Assembly: GCF_001428245.1 (NCBI RefSeq)
Contig: NZ_LMRV01000002.1
Coordinates: forward strand, 124,001-188,000
Direction: 5' to 3'
Origin: Paenibacillus sp. Soil522
Lineage (GTDB): Bacteria > Bacillota > Bacilli > Paenibacillales > Paenibacillaceae
Length of the DNA stretch: 64,000 bases
Shown here: in pieces, positions 1 to 7,494 of the stretch
Numbering within the stretch: position 1 is the stretch's first letter
Layout: every line of letters begins with the position of its first letter
Made by a program: the position numbers and the translations under genes
Notes under the pieces: model-generated
What the model was told of the DNA's origin: nothing
The model's input: the letters and a program-made list of their open reading frames with translations, nothing else
Database searches by the model: none

Positions 1-426
1 GCTTGAGAAGCCCCGCAAAAACTTCTCCATACGAATGCCTGAATTTTCGAGAGTCTCAATGGCGAGCGGATCGATGCCATGATCAATGAACTTGCTAACC
101 ATGCCCTCCGTATCAAGGTTCGTCATGCCGCAGCCATGATGGCCAATAACAAGCACCTCGCGCGCGCCAAGCTCATAGACAGCGACAAGAATGCTGCGCA
201 TCGCGCTGCCGAACGGTTGGGTCAGAATCGCGCCGGCATTTTTGATGAATTTAGCATCGCCATTTCTTAAATTTAATGCTTTAGGCAGCAGCTCCACGAG
301 CCGTGTATCCATACACGTAAGGATGGCTACTTTTTTATCAGGATATTTGTCAGTCAAGTAGGCCTCGTATTGCTTCTCTTCGACAAACTGCTTATTAAAC
401 TCTAATAGACCTGGAACAATGGACAT
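1..426 (-). CDS. Beta-class carbonic anhydrase, 3' end outside window
   Basis: This is a cytoplasmic zinc enzyme interconverting CO2 and bicarbonate. Translating the minus strand from position 426 gives 142 codons open to the window edge, so the C-terminus is missing. The zinc-site signature of beta carbonic anhydrases is visible: Cys38 in a C-M-D-T-R motif (Asp40 and Arg42 being the catalytic dyad) and His96 and Cys99 in a G-H-H-G-C-G motif. The ATG at 424-426 is preceded by a strong AGGAGG with good spacing, which fixes the start. The short N-terminus before Cys38 resembles the YtiB-type enzymes of Bacillales. I am confident of the family; the physiological role is not shown by the neighbours. 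Confidence 0.93.
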   Translation of the reverse strand, partial: MSIVPGLLEFNKQFVEEKQYEAYLTDKYPDKKVAILTCMDTRLVELLPKALNLRNGDAKFIKNAGAILTQPFGSAMRSILVAVYELGAREVLVIGHHGCGMTNLDTEGMVSKFIDHGIDPLAIETLENSGIRMEKFLRGFSS

Positions 427-498
427 ATGATTTCCTCCTAGCCAAAGTACTAGCTATCTATCTATTTACTTATATTATTCATAGAAAGAGGGAGCGAG

Positions 499-609
499 TC
501 AAATGATCATCTCATGAATGAACCCGCTATCCGTCGCTTTTTCCAGCATTTTGTCGTATAAGGGGTCAAAGCTGAGGAGATCTTTGGCGTAAATGGAAAA
601 TGCTTGTCT
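499..609 (-). pseudogene. Possible C-terminal remnant of an unidentified gene
   Basis: On the minus strand there is an open segment of about 37 codons ending in TGA at 499-501. It reads like a natural protein tail, containing for example Y-A-K-D-L-L-S-F-D-P-L-Y-D-K and ending G-F-I-H-E-M-I. It has no ATG and is closed upstream by an in-frame TAA. I do not recognise the parent family; a LOG-type Rossmann protein C-terminus is a weak guess only. It may be a decayed gene, or chance. The remaining sequence between 427 and 716 holds only a weak hairpin. Confidence 0.25.
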
Positions 610-660
610 TAGTATAGCTTAATTAGCTCAAATCTGCACCACGGGTCGCGTACATAGAAA

Positions 661-708
661 AAGGCAGCGGCTTAGGTGTTTTCCCTTGAGCGGCTGCCTC
701 TTGTTTGT
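661..708 (-). terminator. Weak hairpin downstream of the SDR gene
   Basis: An inverted repeat GGCAGC...GCTGCC (with flanking A- and T-rich bases) lies just beyond the stop of the SDR gene. It could terminate transcription of that gene; the loop is long and the stem short, so support is modest. Confidence 0.35.
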
Positions 709-716
709 AAATCTTA

Positions 717-1436
717 TTATTGCGGATTTGTCGTCCAAATGCCTGCAGTTCTGATAAATACGCGATCTGGAAGCTTTAAGGCCGCTATGACCAGCTCCGC
801 TACATCTTCGGCCTGCATCATACGATCCTCGTCGCCGATTTTTAGGCCCGCATTCGATGCCAGCTCCGTGTTAACGGTGCTTGGCGTAAGGGCTGTGACG
901 CGAATGTTCGATTTGCGAACCTCCTGCATAAGCGCCTCTGTCATGCCGATAACGGCGAACTTGGATGCGCAGTAAGCCGAGCCGGTTGCAAAACCGCGCT
1001 CGCCAGCCGTAGAAGCGATGTTAATGATGCTTCCGCTGCTTTGCTCAAGCATAGTTGGAAGCACGGCGCGGGTGGCATAGTAGGTTCCCATAACATTCGT
1101 TTGGATGATTCGCTTCCATTGCTCGGGGTCCATCTCCAGCAGCGTGCCGAATGTTCCAATCCCCGCATTGTTAATCAGAATATCAATGGAGCCAAGGCTT
1201 TCCTTCAGAGCTGATACAGCTTGATCGACATCTGATTTTACAGACACATCAGCTTTTGCAATCACAACTTTTACGCCGTATTTGTTCGCAAGCTCTGCTT
1301 GCAGTGCTTCCAGATCGGAGCTTGTCCGGGCGACTAAGCCGAGGTTTACGCCCTCTGCGGCCAGTGCGGCTGCGATCGCCTTGCCGATCCCTTTGCCGGC
1401 TCCTGTAATGATAGCTGATTTATTTTTTAATTCCAT
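717..1436 (-). CDS. Short-chain dehydrogenase/reductase, FabG/YqjQ-like
   Basis: A 239-residue classical SDR oxidoreductase that should bind NAD(P)H on a Rossmann fold. Starting at the ATG at 1436, the N-terminus carries the cofactor motif T-G-A-G-K-G-I-G, the N-N-A-G motif of the central strand, and the catalytic Ser (I-N-I-A-S) and Tyr/Lys (S-A-Y-C-A-S-K). The longer frame upstream to 1517 lacks an RBS, whereas GAGGAGAGATCAGC precedes the chosen ATG. The family includes 3-oxoacyl-ACP reductase and many sugar or alcohol dehydrogenases. Substrate cannot be inferred: the gene stands alone between terminator-like hairpins. Confidence 0.9.
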   Translation of the reverse strand: MELKNKSAIITGAGKGIGKAIAAALAAEGVNLGLVARTSSDLEALQAELANKYGVKVVIAKADVSVKSDVDQAVSALKESLGSIDILINNAGIGTFGTLLEMDPEQWKRIIQTNVMGTYYATRAVLPTMLEQSSGSIINIASTAGERGFATGSAYCASKFAVIGMTEALMQEVRKSNIRVTALTPSTVNTELASNAGLKIGDEDRMMQAEDVAELVIAALKLPDRVFIRTAGIWTTNPQ

Positions 1437-1646
1437 GCTGATCTCTCCTCTGCTAATTGCCGTTTTCTCGATTCGTAAGTAGCGACTCGGGTATGATATC
1501 CTTTTACTAAGGATCAAATACGTAATGTTAATTATTAGGCTAGACCATCCTTAATGCAAGAACCAACTTTTTAGTAGAATAGTATTATCTTTATGCAGTT
1601 ACCCTGTAAGACTGCTGTTAAAGTAGTTTTTTTGGAAAAAAATAAG

Positions 1647-1685
1647 AAAAACGAGCCTTAGAAGTCTAGAGGCTCGTTTTTCTTT
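1647..1685. terminator. Bidirectional rho-independent terminator
   Basis: AAAACGAGCC and GGCTCGTTTTT form a 10-bp stem with A-rich and T-rich flanks. It can terminate the NlpC/P60 gene on the minus strand and anything arriving on the plus strand. The rest of 1437-1760 shows no coding signal. Confidence 0.75.
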
Positions 1686-1760
1686 GGTTATGATCTTGTT
1701 TTGAAAAAGTAGATATTTGTAGGCGCTCCCTTGGGAATCTTCAAGGCATGGCGTCTGTTG

Positions 1761-2522
1761 TTAGTTGATAACTCGTCTTGCTGTAATAAATCTTTCCTTG
1801 TAGTAGCTGCTATTGATATTGGAAATGATAACATCGTTTTTGGAGCCGGCGTTATGAATCATTTTTCCTCCGCCAATGTAGATTCCTACATGGCCGACAT
1901 TGGTCTTATCTTTAGCATTTAACCAAGTGAAAATCAAGTCGCCTTTTTCAAATTTACCCCAAGCGACCTTCTTGCCTACTTTAGCTTGATCGTCATCATC
2001 TTTATTGACTAGAAGGACACCAACTTTTGCAAGTCTGTACGCAAGGTACGTGAAGCCTGAGCAGTCCGTTTTATAGGGTGCGCGGGTTTCTTGTCTATTT
2101 TTCCAGTGAACATAATCGACCTTGTTTTTCAGAGATAGTGCCGTTTTTACAACCTTATTTCTTTTGGCTTCTACAGATGATGATGATGATGCAGGTTTAG
2201 GTGTAGGTTTAGGTGTAGATGTAGATGTAGATGTAGTCTGAACTGCCGCGCCAACAAGTTTTGTGTATTTGCTATTTGTCGTTATGTATCCTGTTTTTCC
2301 ATTCAAACTAACCTTGTACCAATACTTGTTGTACTTAGAGACCAACTTTGCTCGTTGACCAAGCTGCAAACGCGACATGCTTCCTTGTGAAGTACTAGGT
2401 TTTTTGTAGATCGTAACCCATCCTTTGTTCGTCGCAACATACTGCCCGCTTGCTGCTGAAACCGAAGCCAAGGAACCTAACATCAACACAGCTACTACGA
2501 TAAGTGAAATTATTTTTTTCAT
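1761..2522 (-). CDS. Secreted NlpC/P60 peptidoglycan endopeptidase with SH3b domain
   Basis: A 253-residue exported cell-wall hydrolase. Residues 1-23 form a signal peptide (KK, hydrophobic core, A-S-V-S-A cleavage region). Residues about 26-90 are an SH3b wall-binding domain. Residues 95-117 are a Ser/Thr/Pro/Lys linker encoded by near-perfect hexanucleotide and trinucleotide repeats. Residues about 120-253 are the NlpC/P60 papain-like domain with catalytic Cys154 (T-D-C-S-G-F), His211 (V-G-H-V-G-I-Y) and a third polar residue at His223. A run of four aspartates around 175-178 lies in a surface loop. AAAGGAG precedes the ATG. Expected activity is cleavage of the gamma-D-Glu-diamino acid bond of stem peptides. 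Confidence 0.93.
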   Translation of the reverse strand: MKKIISLIVVAVLMLGSLASVSAASGQYVATNKGWVTIYKKPSTSQGSMSRLQLGQRAKLVSKYNKYWYKVSLNGKTGYITTNSKYTKLVGAAVQTTSTSTSTPKPTPKPASSSSSVEAKRNKVVKTALSLKNKVDYVHWKNRQETRAPYKTDCSGFTYLAYRLAKVGVLLVNKDDDDQAKVGKKVAWGKFEKGDLIFTWLNAKDKTNVGHVGIYIGGGKMIHNAGSKNDVIISNINSSYYKERFITARRVIN

Positions 2523-2940
2523 TTTTTCAACTCCTTTGGGTTAATTGTAGCCAGTGAGGAAATGAGTTTCAGCACATAAATAATGGAAGGAGCAAAATCT
2601 CCTGTAAAGATCTTCAAGTAAATCTGGACTCTGGCTTCGATCCCGGACTGTAGGAGGATCCGTTTTTCCCCCCAGCTTATGCATGTTTTGCATACTGCTA
2701 AGCGCGGCAAGCTGAATATAAGTTACTGGGATTATGTGGATTATCCACTCGTATATTAGGATTTTCTCAGACTGTTGATAATAGTCGGCTGGCTCTATGC
2801 AATTAAAGGAACAATTTCCATTTGGATGCGTTATTGCGAAGCGCGGAGCTTGCGCAATTCCCGGCATTTCAATATACAGCAGGTGCAATAGCATCGAGCT
2901 CGGGTAATAGGGAAGACTAGCGGATGCATCTGTTATTCCA
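2523..2940. other. Intergenic stretch with no convincing gene
   Basis: About 420 bases between the NlpC/P60 gene and the ArsR-operon promoter. Open frames exist on the minus strand (for example to 2987), but they lack ribosome binding sites, have no recognisable domains and run through the promoter on the other strand. I saw no strong hairpin or repeat. It may contain decayed sequence. Confidence 0.4.
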
Positions 2941-2941
2941 A

Positions 2942-2971
2942 TTGACTTGAAACCAAAGGGTGTCATATAAT
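2942..2971 (+). promoter_or_regulatory. SigA-type promoter of the SRPBCC-arsR operon
   Basis: TTGACT (2942-2947) and TATAAT (2966-2971) with an 18-bp spacer. The first, imperfect operator copy (2947-2966) fills the spacer and the second, perfect copy lies just downstream, so bound repressor would block RNA polymerase. Confidence 0.8.
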
Positions 2972-2997
2972 GACGATATGAAACCAAATGGTTTCAT
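2947..2997. promoter_or_regulatory. Two operator-like palindromes, probable autoregulatory ArsR sites
   Basis: At 2978-2997 lies the perfect palindrome ATGAAACCAAATGGTTTCAT (9-bp arms, 2-bp centre). At 2947-2966 an imperfect copy TTGAAACCAAAGGGTGTCAT overlaps the promoter spacer. The copies start 31 bp apart, about three helical turns, so dimers would sit on one DNA face. Placement around the promoter of an operon whose second gene is an ArsR-family protein suggests autorepression. Confidence 0.65.
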
Positions 2998-3042
2998 AAT
3001 GGCGAAATAAACGGTGAGGCTATTCTTAATGGAGGTCATCAA

Positions 3043-3471
3043 ATGGGAAACAACAATTCGCAAGGCACATTGCCGGATATTCGGCAAACGCTCGTACTTA
3101 ACGCGCCGATTCAGAAGGTATGGGGCGCGGTTGCAACGTCGGATGGCATTGCCGCATGGTTTATGCCGAATGATTTTCGAGCCGAGCTTGGCTATGAGTT
3201 TCATTTAGAAGCGGGGCCCTTCGGAAAATCTCCTTGCAAGGTCACGGTGCTTGATCCGCCAAACCGCCTTTCTTTTGAATGGGGCAAGGACTGGTCATTG
3301 ACATTTGAGCTTGTCGATCTGGAGGGCAAAACGGAATTTACGCTTGTTCATTCAGGCTGGGATGCGGATAAGGTTACCGAATTCGGTCAGCCGCATGAAG
3401 AGGTTCGCGACAGAATGTCGGGCGGTTGGATCGGTCTCGTGGCAAATTTGAGCAAGTATGTAGAGGCCTAA
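3043..3471 (+). CDS. SRPBCC/AHSA1-family protein
   Basis: A 142-residue START-like (AHSA1) domain protein. The family forms a helix-grip fold enclosing a hydrophobic cavity. Visible family features are the N-terminal strand and helix (L-V-L-N-A-P-I-Q-K-V-W followed by W-F-M) and the strand L-S-F-E-W-G in the middle, ending with a long C-terminal helix (G-W-I-G-L-V-A-N-L). It begins after GGAGGTCATCAA. The stop is one base from the start of the ArsR-family gene, so the two are translationally coupled. This pairing of AHSA1 protein plus ArsR-like repressor is common in Firmicutes and Actinobacteria; the ligand is unknown. Confidence 0.88.
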   Translation: MGNNNSQGTLPDIRQTLVLNAPIQKVWGAVATSDGIAAWFMPNDFRAELGYEFHLEAGPFGKSPCKVTVLDPPNRLSFEWGKDWSLTFELVDLEGKTEFTLVHSGWDADKVTEFGQPHEEVRDRMSGGWIGLVANLSKYVEA

Positions 3472-3472
3472 A

Positions 3473-3862
3473 ATGGCTGAGTCCGCACCGAAGCATGATG
3501 TGTTTCAGGCGATTGCCGATCCAACGCGTCGTAAGCTGCTGCATTTGCTAGGCGACGAGGAAATGCCGGTCACCGTTATAAGCGGCCATTTTACGATGAG
3601 CCGTACGGCGGTTTCGAAGCATTTGCGTGTATTGGCGGATGCCGGACTTGTGAAGGATCGGAAGGTCGGACGGGAAACGCGCTATCGGCTGGACCCCGAG
3701 CCGCTCCTTGAGCTAAAGCGATGGCTGGCTTATTACGAACGCTATTGGGAAAATAAATTATCCGCGCTAAAACGTTTCGTCGAAGCCGATGATGATGACG
3801 CTGCTGCGGATGCGGATACTTTCGGTCCGCTTACGGTGGTGGAGCGGGAGCAAGGCAAATAA
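3473..3862 (+). CDS. ArsR-family winged-helix transcriptional regulator
   Basis: A 129-residue regulator with an N-terminal winged HTH: the D-P-T-R-R-K-L-L-H-L-L helix, then T-M-S-R-T-A-V-S-K-H-L as the recognition helix, then the wing region G-R-E-T-R-Y-R-L. It lacks the C-x-C metal-binding motif of true ArsR/SmtB sensors and belongs to the SdpR-like subgroup that accompanies AHSA1 proteins. A short C-terminal acidic stretch follows the domain. The start is one base after the stop of the SRPBCC gene. It most likely represses its own operon through the palindromes at 2947-2997; its effector is unknown. Confidence 0.9.
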   Translation: MAESAPKHDVFQAIADPTRRKLLHLLGDEEMPVTVISGHFTMSRTAVSKHLRVLADAGLVKDRKVGRETRYRLDPEPLLELKRWLAYYERYWENKLSALKRFVEADDDDAAADADTFGPLTVVEREQGK

Positions 3863-3877
3863 GCGGTTATCTTGAAG

Positions 3878-3910
3878 AAAGCCTCAAAAGTCTCAATTGA
3901 GGCTTTTTTC
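3878..3910 (+). terminator. Rho-independent terminator of the arsR operon
   Basis: AAAGCCTCAA pairs with TTGAGGCTTT and is followed by a T run, 15 bases after the arsR-family stop codon. Confidence 0.85.
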
Positions 3911-4097
3911 TTTGCTCATTTACTATAGGATGAATGGATGGGAATCCTCCCCATTTGTTCGATGTTTGTGTATATTTCCTGATGATAAAACAGGAAAAAT
4001 GAAGAAGAAGCATAATCCGGCCGTTCGGGACTGTCGCCTAACCGCCCCCCACTGAATACATCTGAAGTATAAGATGATTCAGGAGAGGATGTTGGCC

Positions 4098-5462
4098 ATG
4101 CAAGCTGTTCATCATGATCTCATTCATGGATGGATCGCCTACACGTCGGACCGCGTCGGAACGTTCGACATTTGGCTATACCGACCGCAGGACGGTCTTA
4201 ATTTTCAACTTACAAAGGGGCTTGGTACGGAATTTTCCGTTCCCTATTGGTCTCCAGACAGCAGGAGAATCGCTTTCATCGGCATTGGAAATGTGGTCCA
4301 CCTACTGGATACCGTTACACGCGCCATCGCCCGGATCGACCAAATCGATCCCTACACGCTGCTGGACTGGTCCCCGGACAGCCGGTTTCTCGCGTATGTC
4401 AAAAACGGGCGCATCGTCCTCTATGATACTTTCTCACATAGCAGCTATGCCATCCCGGAGCCGGGCGCCAGCGATGTCCAATGGTTCCCTTCGGGTACGG
4501 AGCTTCTGTTCGCGGCTCCGGATTCCACCGGCATTACCCAGCTCTTCCGCATCCGGACCGATGGCACAGACCGGAGACAAATCACTCAAAATACGGATGG
4601 GCCGCTCCATGACATTCGGCTTTCTCCGGACGGAACCTTCGCGCTTTATACGTTCCCCGGTGTCAGCATCTCCATCATTTCTACGGTGGATTTGGCCACC
4701 AGCACCATCTACACGCTGGAAGGAGGACCGCTCGCCAAAAACTATTTTCCGACATGGTCCCCGGACTCCCGGAGCATCGCATACAGCGCAACCGCCTATA
4801 AAGAGCCGAATTATTATTCTTTCATCCAAATCGACAGCCGCACCGGTCAGAATCAAAGGAGGTTGGCGGCGTCCGACTGTTTCGCCACTCCCGTCGGCTG
4901 GTCGCCAGACGGCGGCAAAATCGCGTATTTAACGGGATGCGCAGGTGTAGAAAGCGCAAGTCAGCTCTGGATTGTCGATATCAGGGATCCGAGGCCGATG
5001 AACGTCCTCAGCGGCGGCCGGATTACCGCCCTGCAGTGGTCTCCTCGCGTCAGAAGGGTTCCGGAAAATATCTACACAAGCTCCGTGTACCGGGTATCCT
5101 TTCCGTATCCCGCAAACTGGCGTTTGGTCAGCGAAGAGAGGTACGAAGGGCCCGGCGGTTTTTTCCAGGTATCCGCGATTTCAGCGGGCGACCGGATTGC
5201 TGATGTATGCAGCTCCGAAGCTTTTCATCCATTGATGCCTTACGGCTCTTCTCCTCGGATTGTCATGATGACGATACAAAACCGAGAGGCTTGCTTTATT
5301 TTTCCGTCGGCCGACCAACCAGCGGAGATGAACAAACAGGCCGCCCTCATCGTGAGATACCCCCGCCCTGTCCAAATCGGGGAAACGTTCTACAATTATT
5401 TTATCCTATGGGCCGACGTCAACCACATCCGTCAAATTGGCGGGCGGCTGTCGTTCCTTTAG
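4098..5462 (+). CDS. TolB-like beta-propeller protein with C-terminal Bacillales domain
   Basis: A 454-residue protein with several PD40/WD40-like repeats of the TolB type, recognisable by recurring W-S-P-D-S-R-x-I-A-Y motifs (at least five blades). About 120 residues after the propeller form a separate domain (S-F-P-Y-P-A-N-W-R ... R-Y-E-G-P-G-G-F-F-Q) also known at the end of TolB-like and BlaR1-like proteins of Bacillales. The start at 4098 is chosen because AGGAGAGG (4081-4088) is correctly spaced from it; the ATG at 4089 abuts the RBS and 4074 lies upstream of it. No signal peptide or membrane segment is visible, so it is predicted cytoplasmic, unlike Gram-negative periplasmic TolB. Function is unknown, probably protein binding. 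Confidence 0.8.
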   Translation: MQAVHHDLIHGWIAYTSDRVGTFDIWLYRPQDGLNFQLTKGLGTEFSVPYWSPDSRRIAFIGIGNVVHLLDTVTRAIARIDQIDPYTLLDWSPDSRFLAYVKNGRIVLYDTFSHSSYAIPEPGASDVQWFPSGTELLFAAPDSTGITQLFRIRTDGTDRRQITQNTDGPLHDIRLSPDGTFALYTFPGVSISIISTVDLATSTIYTLEGGPLAKNYFPTWSPDSRSIAYSATAYKEPNYYSFIQIDSRTGQNQRRLAASDCFATPVGWSPDGGKIAYLTGCAGVESASQLWIVDIRDPRPMNVLSGGRITALQWSPRVRRVPENIYTSSVYRVSFPYPANWRLVSEERYEGPGGFFQVSAISAGDRIADVCSSEAFHPLMPYGSSPRIVMMTIQNREACFIFPSADQPAEMNKQAALIVRYPRPVQIGETFYNYFILWADVNHIRQIGGRLSFL

Positions 5463-5572
5463 CTTGTTTATTAAGCTATTGGCAGTAATGTTGAGCATAA
5501 GCGTTTTTTCGGTTGACCAAGTCTTTTCATAGCGATAGTCTTAATTTAATTCTGCTGAAAGCGAGTGAGTTT

Positions 5573-5761
5573 ATGATTGCTCTAAGGTCAGAACGACAGA
5601 CTGATGCGGATAGCGTGTTTCGTCTACATTTCGAAGCATTCGGAGGCAGGGAAGAGGAGTCCAAAATGGCAGAGCGTGTCCGCGCATCAGAGGGATATAT
5701 AAGTTCCATACTCGTTCCAATCGAAAAAAATTTGTCTATCCTGCGATTTCAAACTTCATAG
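5573..5761 (+). pseudogene. Truncated GNAT acetyltransferase gene
   Basis: Sixty-two codons starting at ATG 5573 match the beginning of a GNAT N-acetyltransferase (YhbS-like): M-I-A-L-R-S-E-R-Q-T-D-A-D-S-V-F followed by the helix F-G-G-R-E-E-E-S-K-M. The acetyl-CoA-binding motif that should follow is absent; after about residue 47 the sequence diverges and stops, and a terminator follows directly. This looks like a gene remnant left after a deletion rather than a functional enzyme. Confidence 0.65.
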
Positions 5762-5763
5762 TA

Positions 5764-5823
5764 GAAAACAGCAGCGGCTGTCTAGGACTTTATTTTCTTG
5801 TCCTAGTTAGCCGCTGTTTCTTT
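5764..5823 (+). terminator. Large terminator hairpin
   Basis: CAGCGGCT ... TAGGAC, a loop of T-rich sequence, then GTCCTA ... AGCCGCTG and a T-rich tail. It could serve the GNAT remnant and, in the other direction, the mqn genes. Confidence 0.7.
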
Positions 5824-5876
5824 TATCGTATCCGTCTAAAACTTTATTTTCTATGACAAGAAGCTTTTGCTCTGCC

Positions 5877-6716
5877 TTATCGCAGCAGGGAAAGGTCGAA
5901 GCCGGGCACGAGGCCTTCTTCGGCTGCGCGGCCAAGCAGAGCGGTTATCGCGGCGTAGCCATCCTCGCCTAAGTCGGCAGTAAATGCATTGACGTAAAGA
6001 TCGATATGCGCCTCGGCGACATCCGGCGACAGCTCTTGGGCATGCGTCATAATATACGACTGGGATGCCTCCGGGTGAGTCCAAGCATAGTCGACGGATG
6101 CGCGAATCCAACCGGCAATAGCAGCTGTATCAAGTGAACGCTTGGCAATGATTGCCCCTAGCGGGATAGGAAGGCCCGTATCGGACTCCCACCAGCTGCC
6201 AAGATCAATCAGCATGCTGAGCCCGTAGGATGGATAAGTGAAGCGGGCTTCATGGATGACCAGCCCGGCATCGATATGACCGTCGCGAACGGCAGGCATG
6301 ATTTCGTGGAAAGGCATAACGACGATTTCGCCAATTCCGCCGGGCACATTGCGGGCAGCCCACAACCGGAATAGAAGATAGGCGGTCGAACGCTCGCTTG
6401 GAACAGCCACTCGCTTGCCGGCGAGTGACGAGGGATTGCTCGTTTCTCCCCGGCTGCTGCCCGTTAATACGAGCGGACCGCAGCCTCTGCCAAGCGCGCC
6501 GCCGCAAGGCAGCAGCTTATAGTCGGATAATAACCAAGGTAGCGCCGCATAAGAAATTTTCATAACTTCGGGGCCTTCTGATTTTGCCGCCCAATTATTC
6601 GTAATATCGATGTCGGCATACGTCACATTCAATTCAGGCGCGCCGGGGATAAGCCCGTGCGTCCAAGCGTGGAAGACGAATGTATCGTTCGGGCATGGAG
6701 AGAAAGCGATATTCAT
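5877..6716 (-). CDS. mqnD: 1,4-dihydroxy-6-naphthoate synthase (futalosine pathway)
   Basis: A 279-residue enzyme converting cyclic dehypoxanthinylfutalosine to 1,4-dihydroxy-6-naphthoate, a late step of the alternative menaquinone route. The N-terminus I-A-F-S-P-C-P-N-D-T-F-V-F-H-A is characteristic of MqnD, and the periplasmic-binding-protein-like fold continues with S-Y-A-A-L-P-W-L-L and the G-L-P-I-P-L-G-A region. Length fits the family. Its ATG overlaps the TGA of mqnB by four bases (ATGA), so the two are one translationally coupled unit. Use of futalosine rather than the Men pathway is typical of Paenibacillus and some other lineages, not of Bacillus subtilis. Confidence 0.94.
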   Translation of the reverse strand: MNIAFSPCPNDTFVFHAWTHGLIPGAPELNVTYADIDITNNWAAKSEGPEVMKISYAALPWLLSDYKLLPCGGALGRGCGPLVLTGSSRGETSNPSSLAGKRVAVPSERSTAYLLFRLWAARNVPGGIGEIVVMPFHEIMPAVRDGHIDAGLVIHEARFTYPSYGLSMLIDLGSWWESDTGLPIPLGAIIAKRSLDTAAIAGWIRASVDYAWTHPEASQSYIMTHAQELSPDVAEAHIDLYVNAFTADLGEDGYAAITALLGRAAEEGLVPGFDLSLLR

Positions 6717-7423
6717 GTTAATACCTCCCGTATAGCTTTGCTTGCTGCCTCTAAAGTGGCCAACGCCTCGCCAATGCGCCAGGCGGCGCGGTCACGCGGC
6801 CCGACCGCATTCGAGATGGCGCGTATTTCAGTAACCGGAATGCCGAGTCCGGAGGCGGCTACCGCAACGCCATGGCCTTCCATGCCTTCGGCCGCTGCGC
6901 CGCTAATCCGATCAGCTAGAACTGAGGTTGTCTCGGCGGTGCCGGTTGCCGTCGTGACCGTAAGAATAGGGCCGCTGCAAACCGGTAATCCAGCTGAATG
7001 AATGGCTTCAAACAGACGATTATTCCATTCGGCGCTAACGGCAATGCGAGCCGAGCCGAACCCGAGCTCGTCTAAGCTGAGAAAGCCGTCTTGCGTTTCT
7101 GCTCCTAGATCGGCAGCGACGATAAGATCGGCAACGACGAGCGAGCCGATTTCAGCTCTTCCGGCAAAACCGCCGCCAATGCCGGCGCTTATGACTAAGC
7201 GGTATGATGCAATCGCAGCGGCAAGCGCGGCCGCCGTACGAGCGGCCGCCGCCGCTGCGCCTACTCCCGCTGCGATGACGTCAACGCTCTTTATTCCTTG
7301 CAGGCCGCGAAGCACCGCATCGCGTTCGGCTTCGACAGCAGTTACGATCAGCACACGCTTCTTGGTTTTATGCAGCTCATCGTCAGATGCGTGAATAGTA
7401 TCGGTATGTTGATGGGGTGTCAT
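6713..7423 (-). CDS. mqnB: Futalosine hydrolase
   Basis: A 236-residue nucleoside hydrolase of the phosphorylase/MTAN superfamily that removes hypoxanthine from futalosine in menaquinone biosynthesis. After a 22-residue polar leader, the core begins K-R-V-L-I-V-T-A-V-E-A-E and includes an alanine-rich helix, the S-A-G-I-G-G-G-F motif, the E-G-M-E-G-H-G-V-A substrate-binding segment and an aspartate-less I-S-N-A-V-G-P-R end typical of MqnB. AAAGGAG precedes the ATG. It overlaps mqnD by four bases, which supports the assignment against a general MTA/SAH nucleosidase. Confidence 0.93.
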   Translation of the reverse strand: MTPHQHTDTIHASDDELHKTKKRVLIVTAVEAERDAVLRGLQGIKSVDVIAAGVGAAAAAARTAAALAAAIASYRLVISAGIGGGFAGRAEIGSLVVADLIVAADLGAETQDGFLSLDELGFGSARIAVSAEWNNRLFEAIHSAGLPVCSGPILTVTTATGTAETTSVLADRISGAAAEGMEGHGVAVAASGLGIPVTEIRAISNAVGPRDRAAWRIGEALATLEAASKAIREVLT

Positions 7424-7494
7424 GAGGCAGTAATCTCCTTTAGTAAACCTATAGCTATCGTATCACTCGCTAGATTGCGGATGCAAACGGCTCC

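Noticed and set aside
2541..2987. 148-codon minus-strand ORF upstream of the arsR operon
   Set aside because: No RBS, no recognisable domain, and it runs through the well-supported promoter and operators of the opposite strand.
6657..7394. Long plus-strand ORFs opposite mqnD and mqnB
   Set aside because: Shadows of GC-rich, alanine-rich coding sequence; the minus-strand genes carry clear family motifs.
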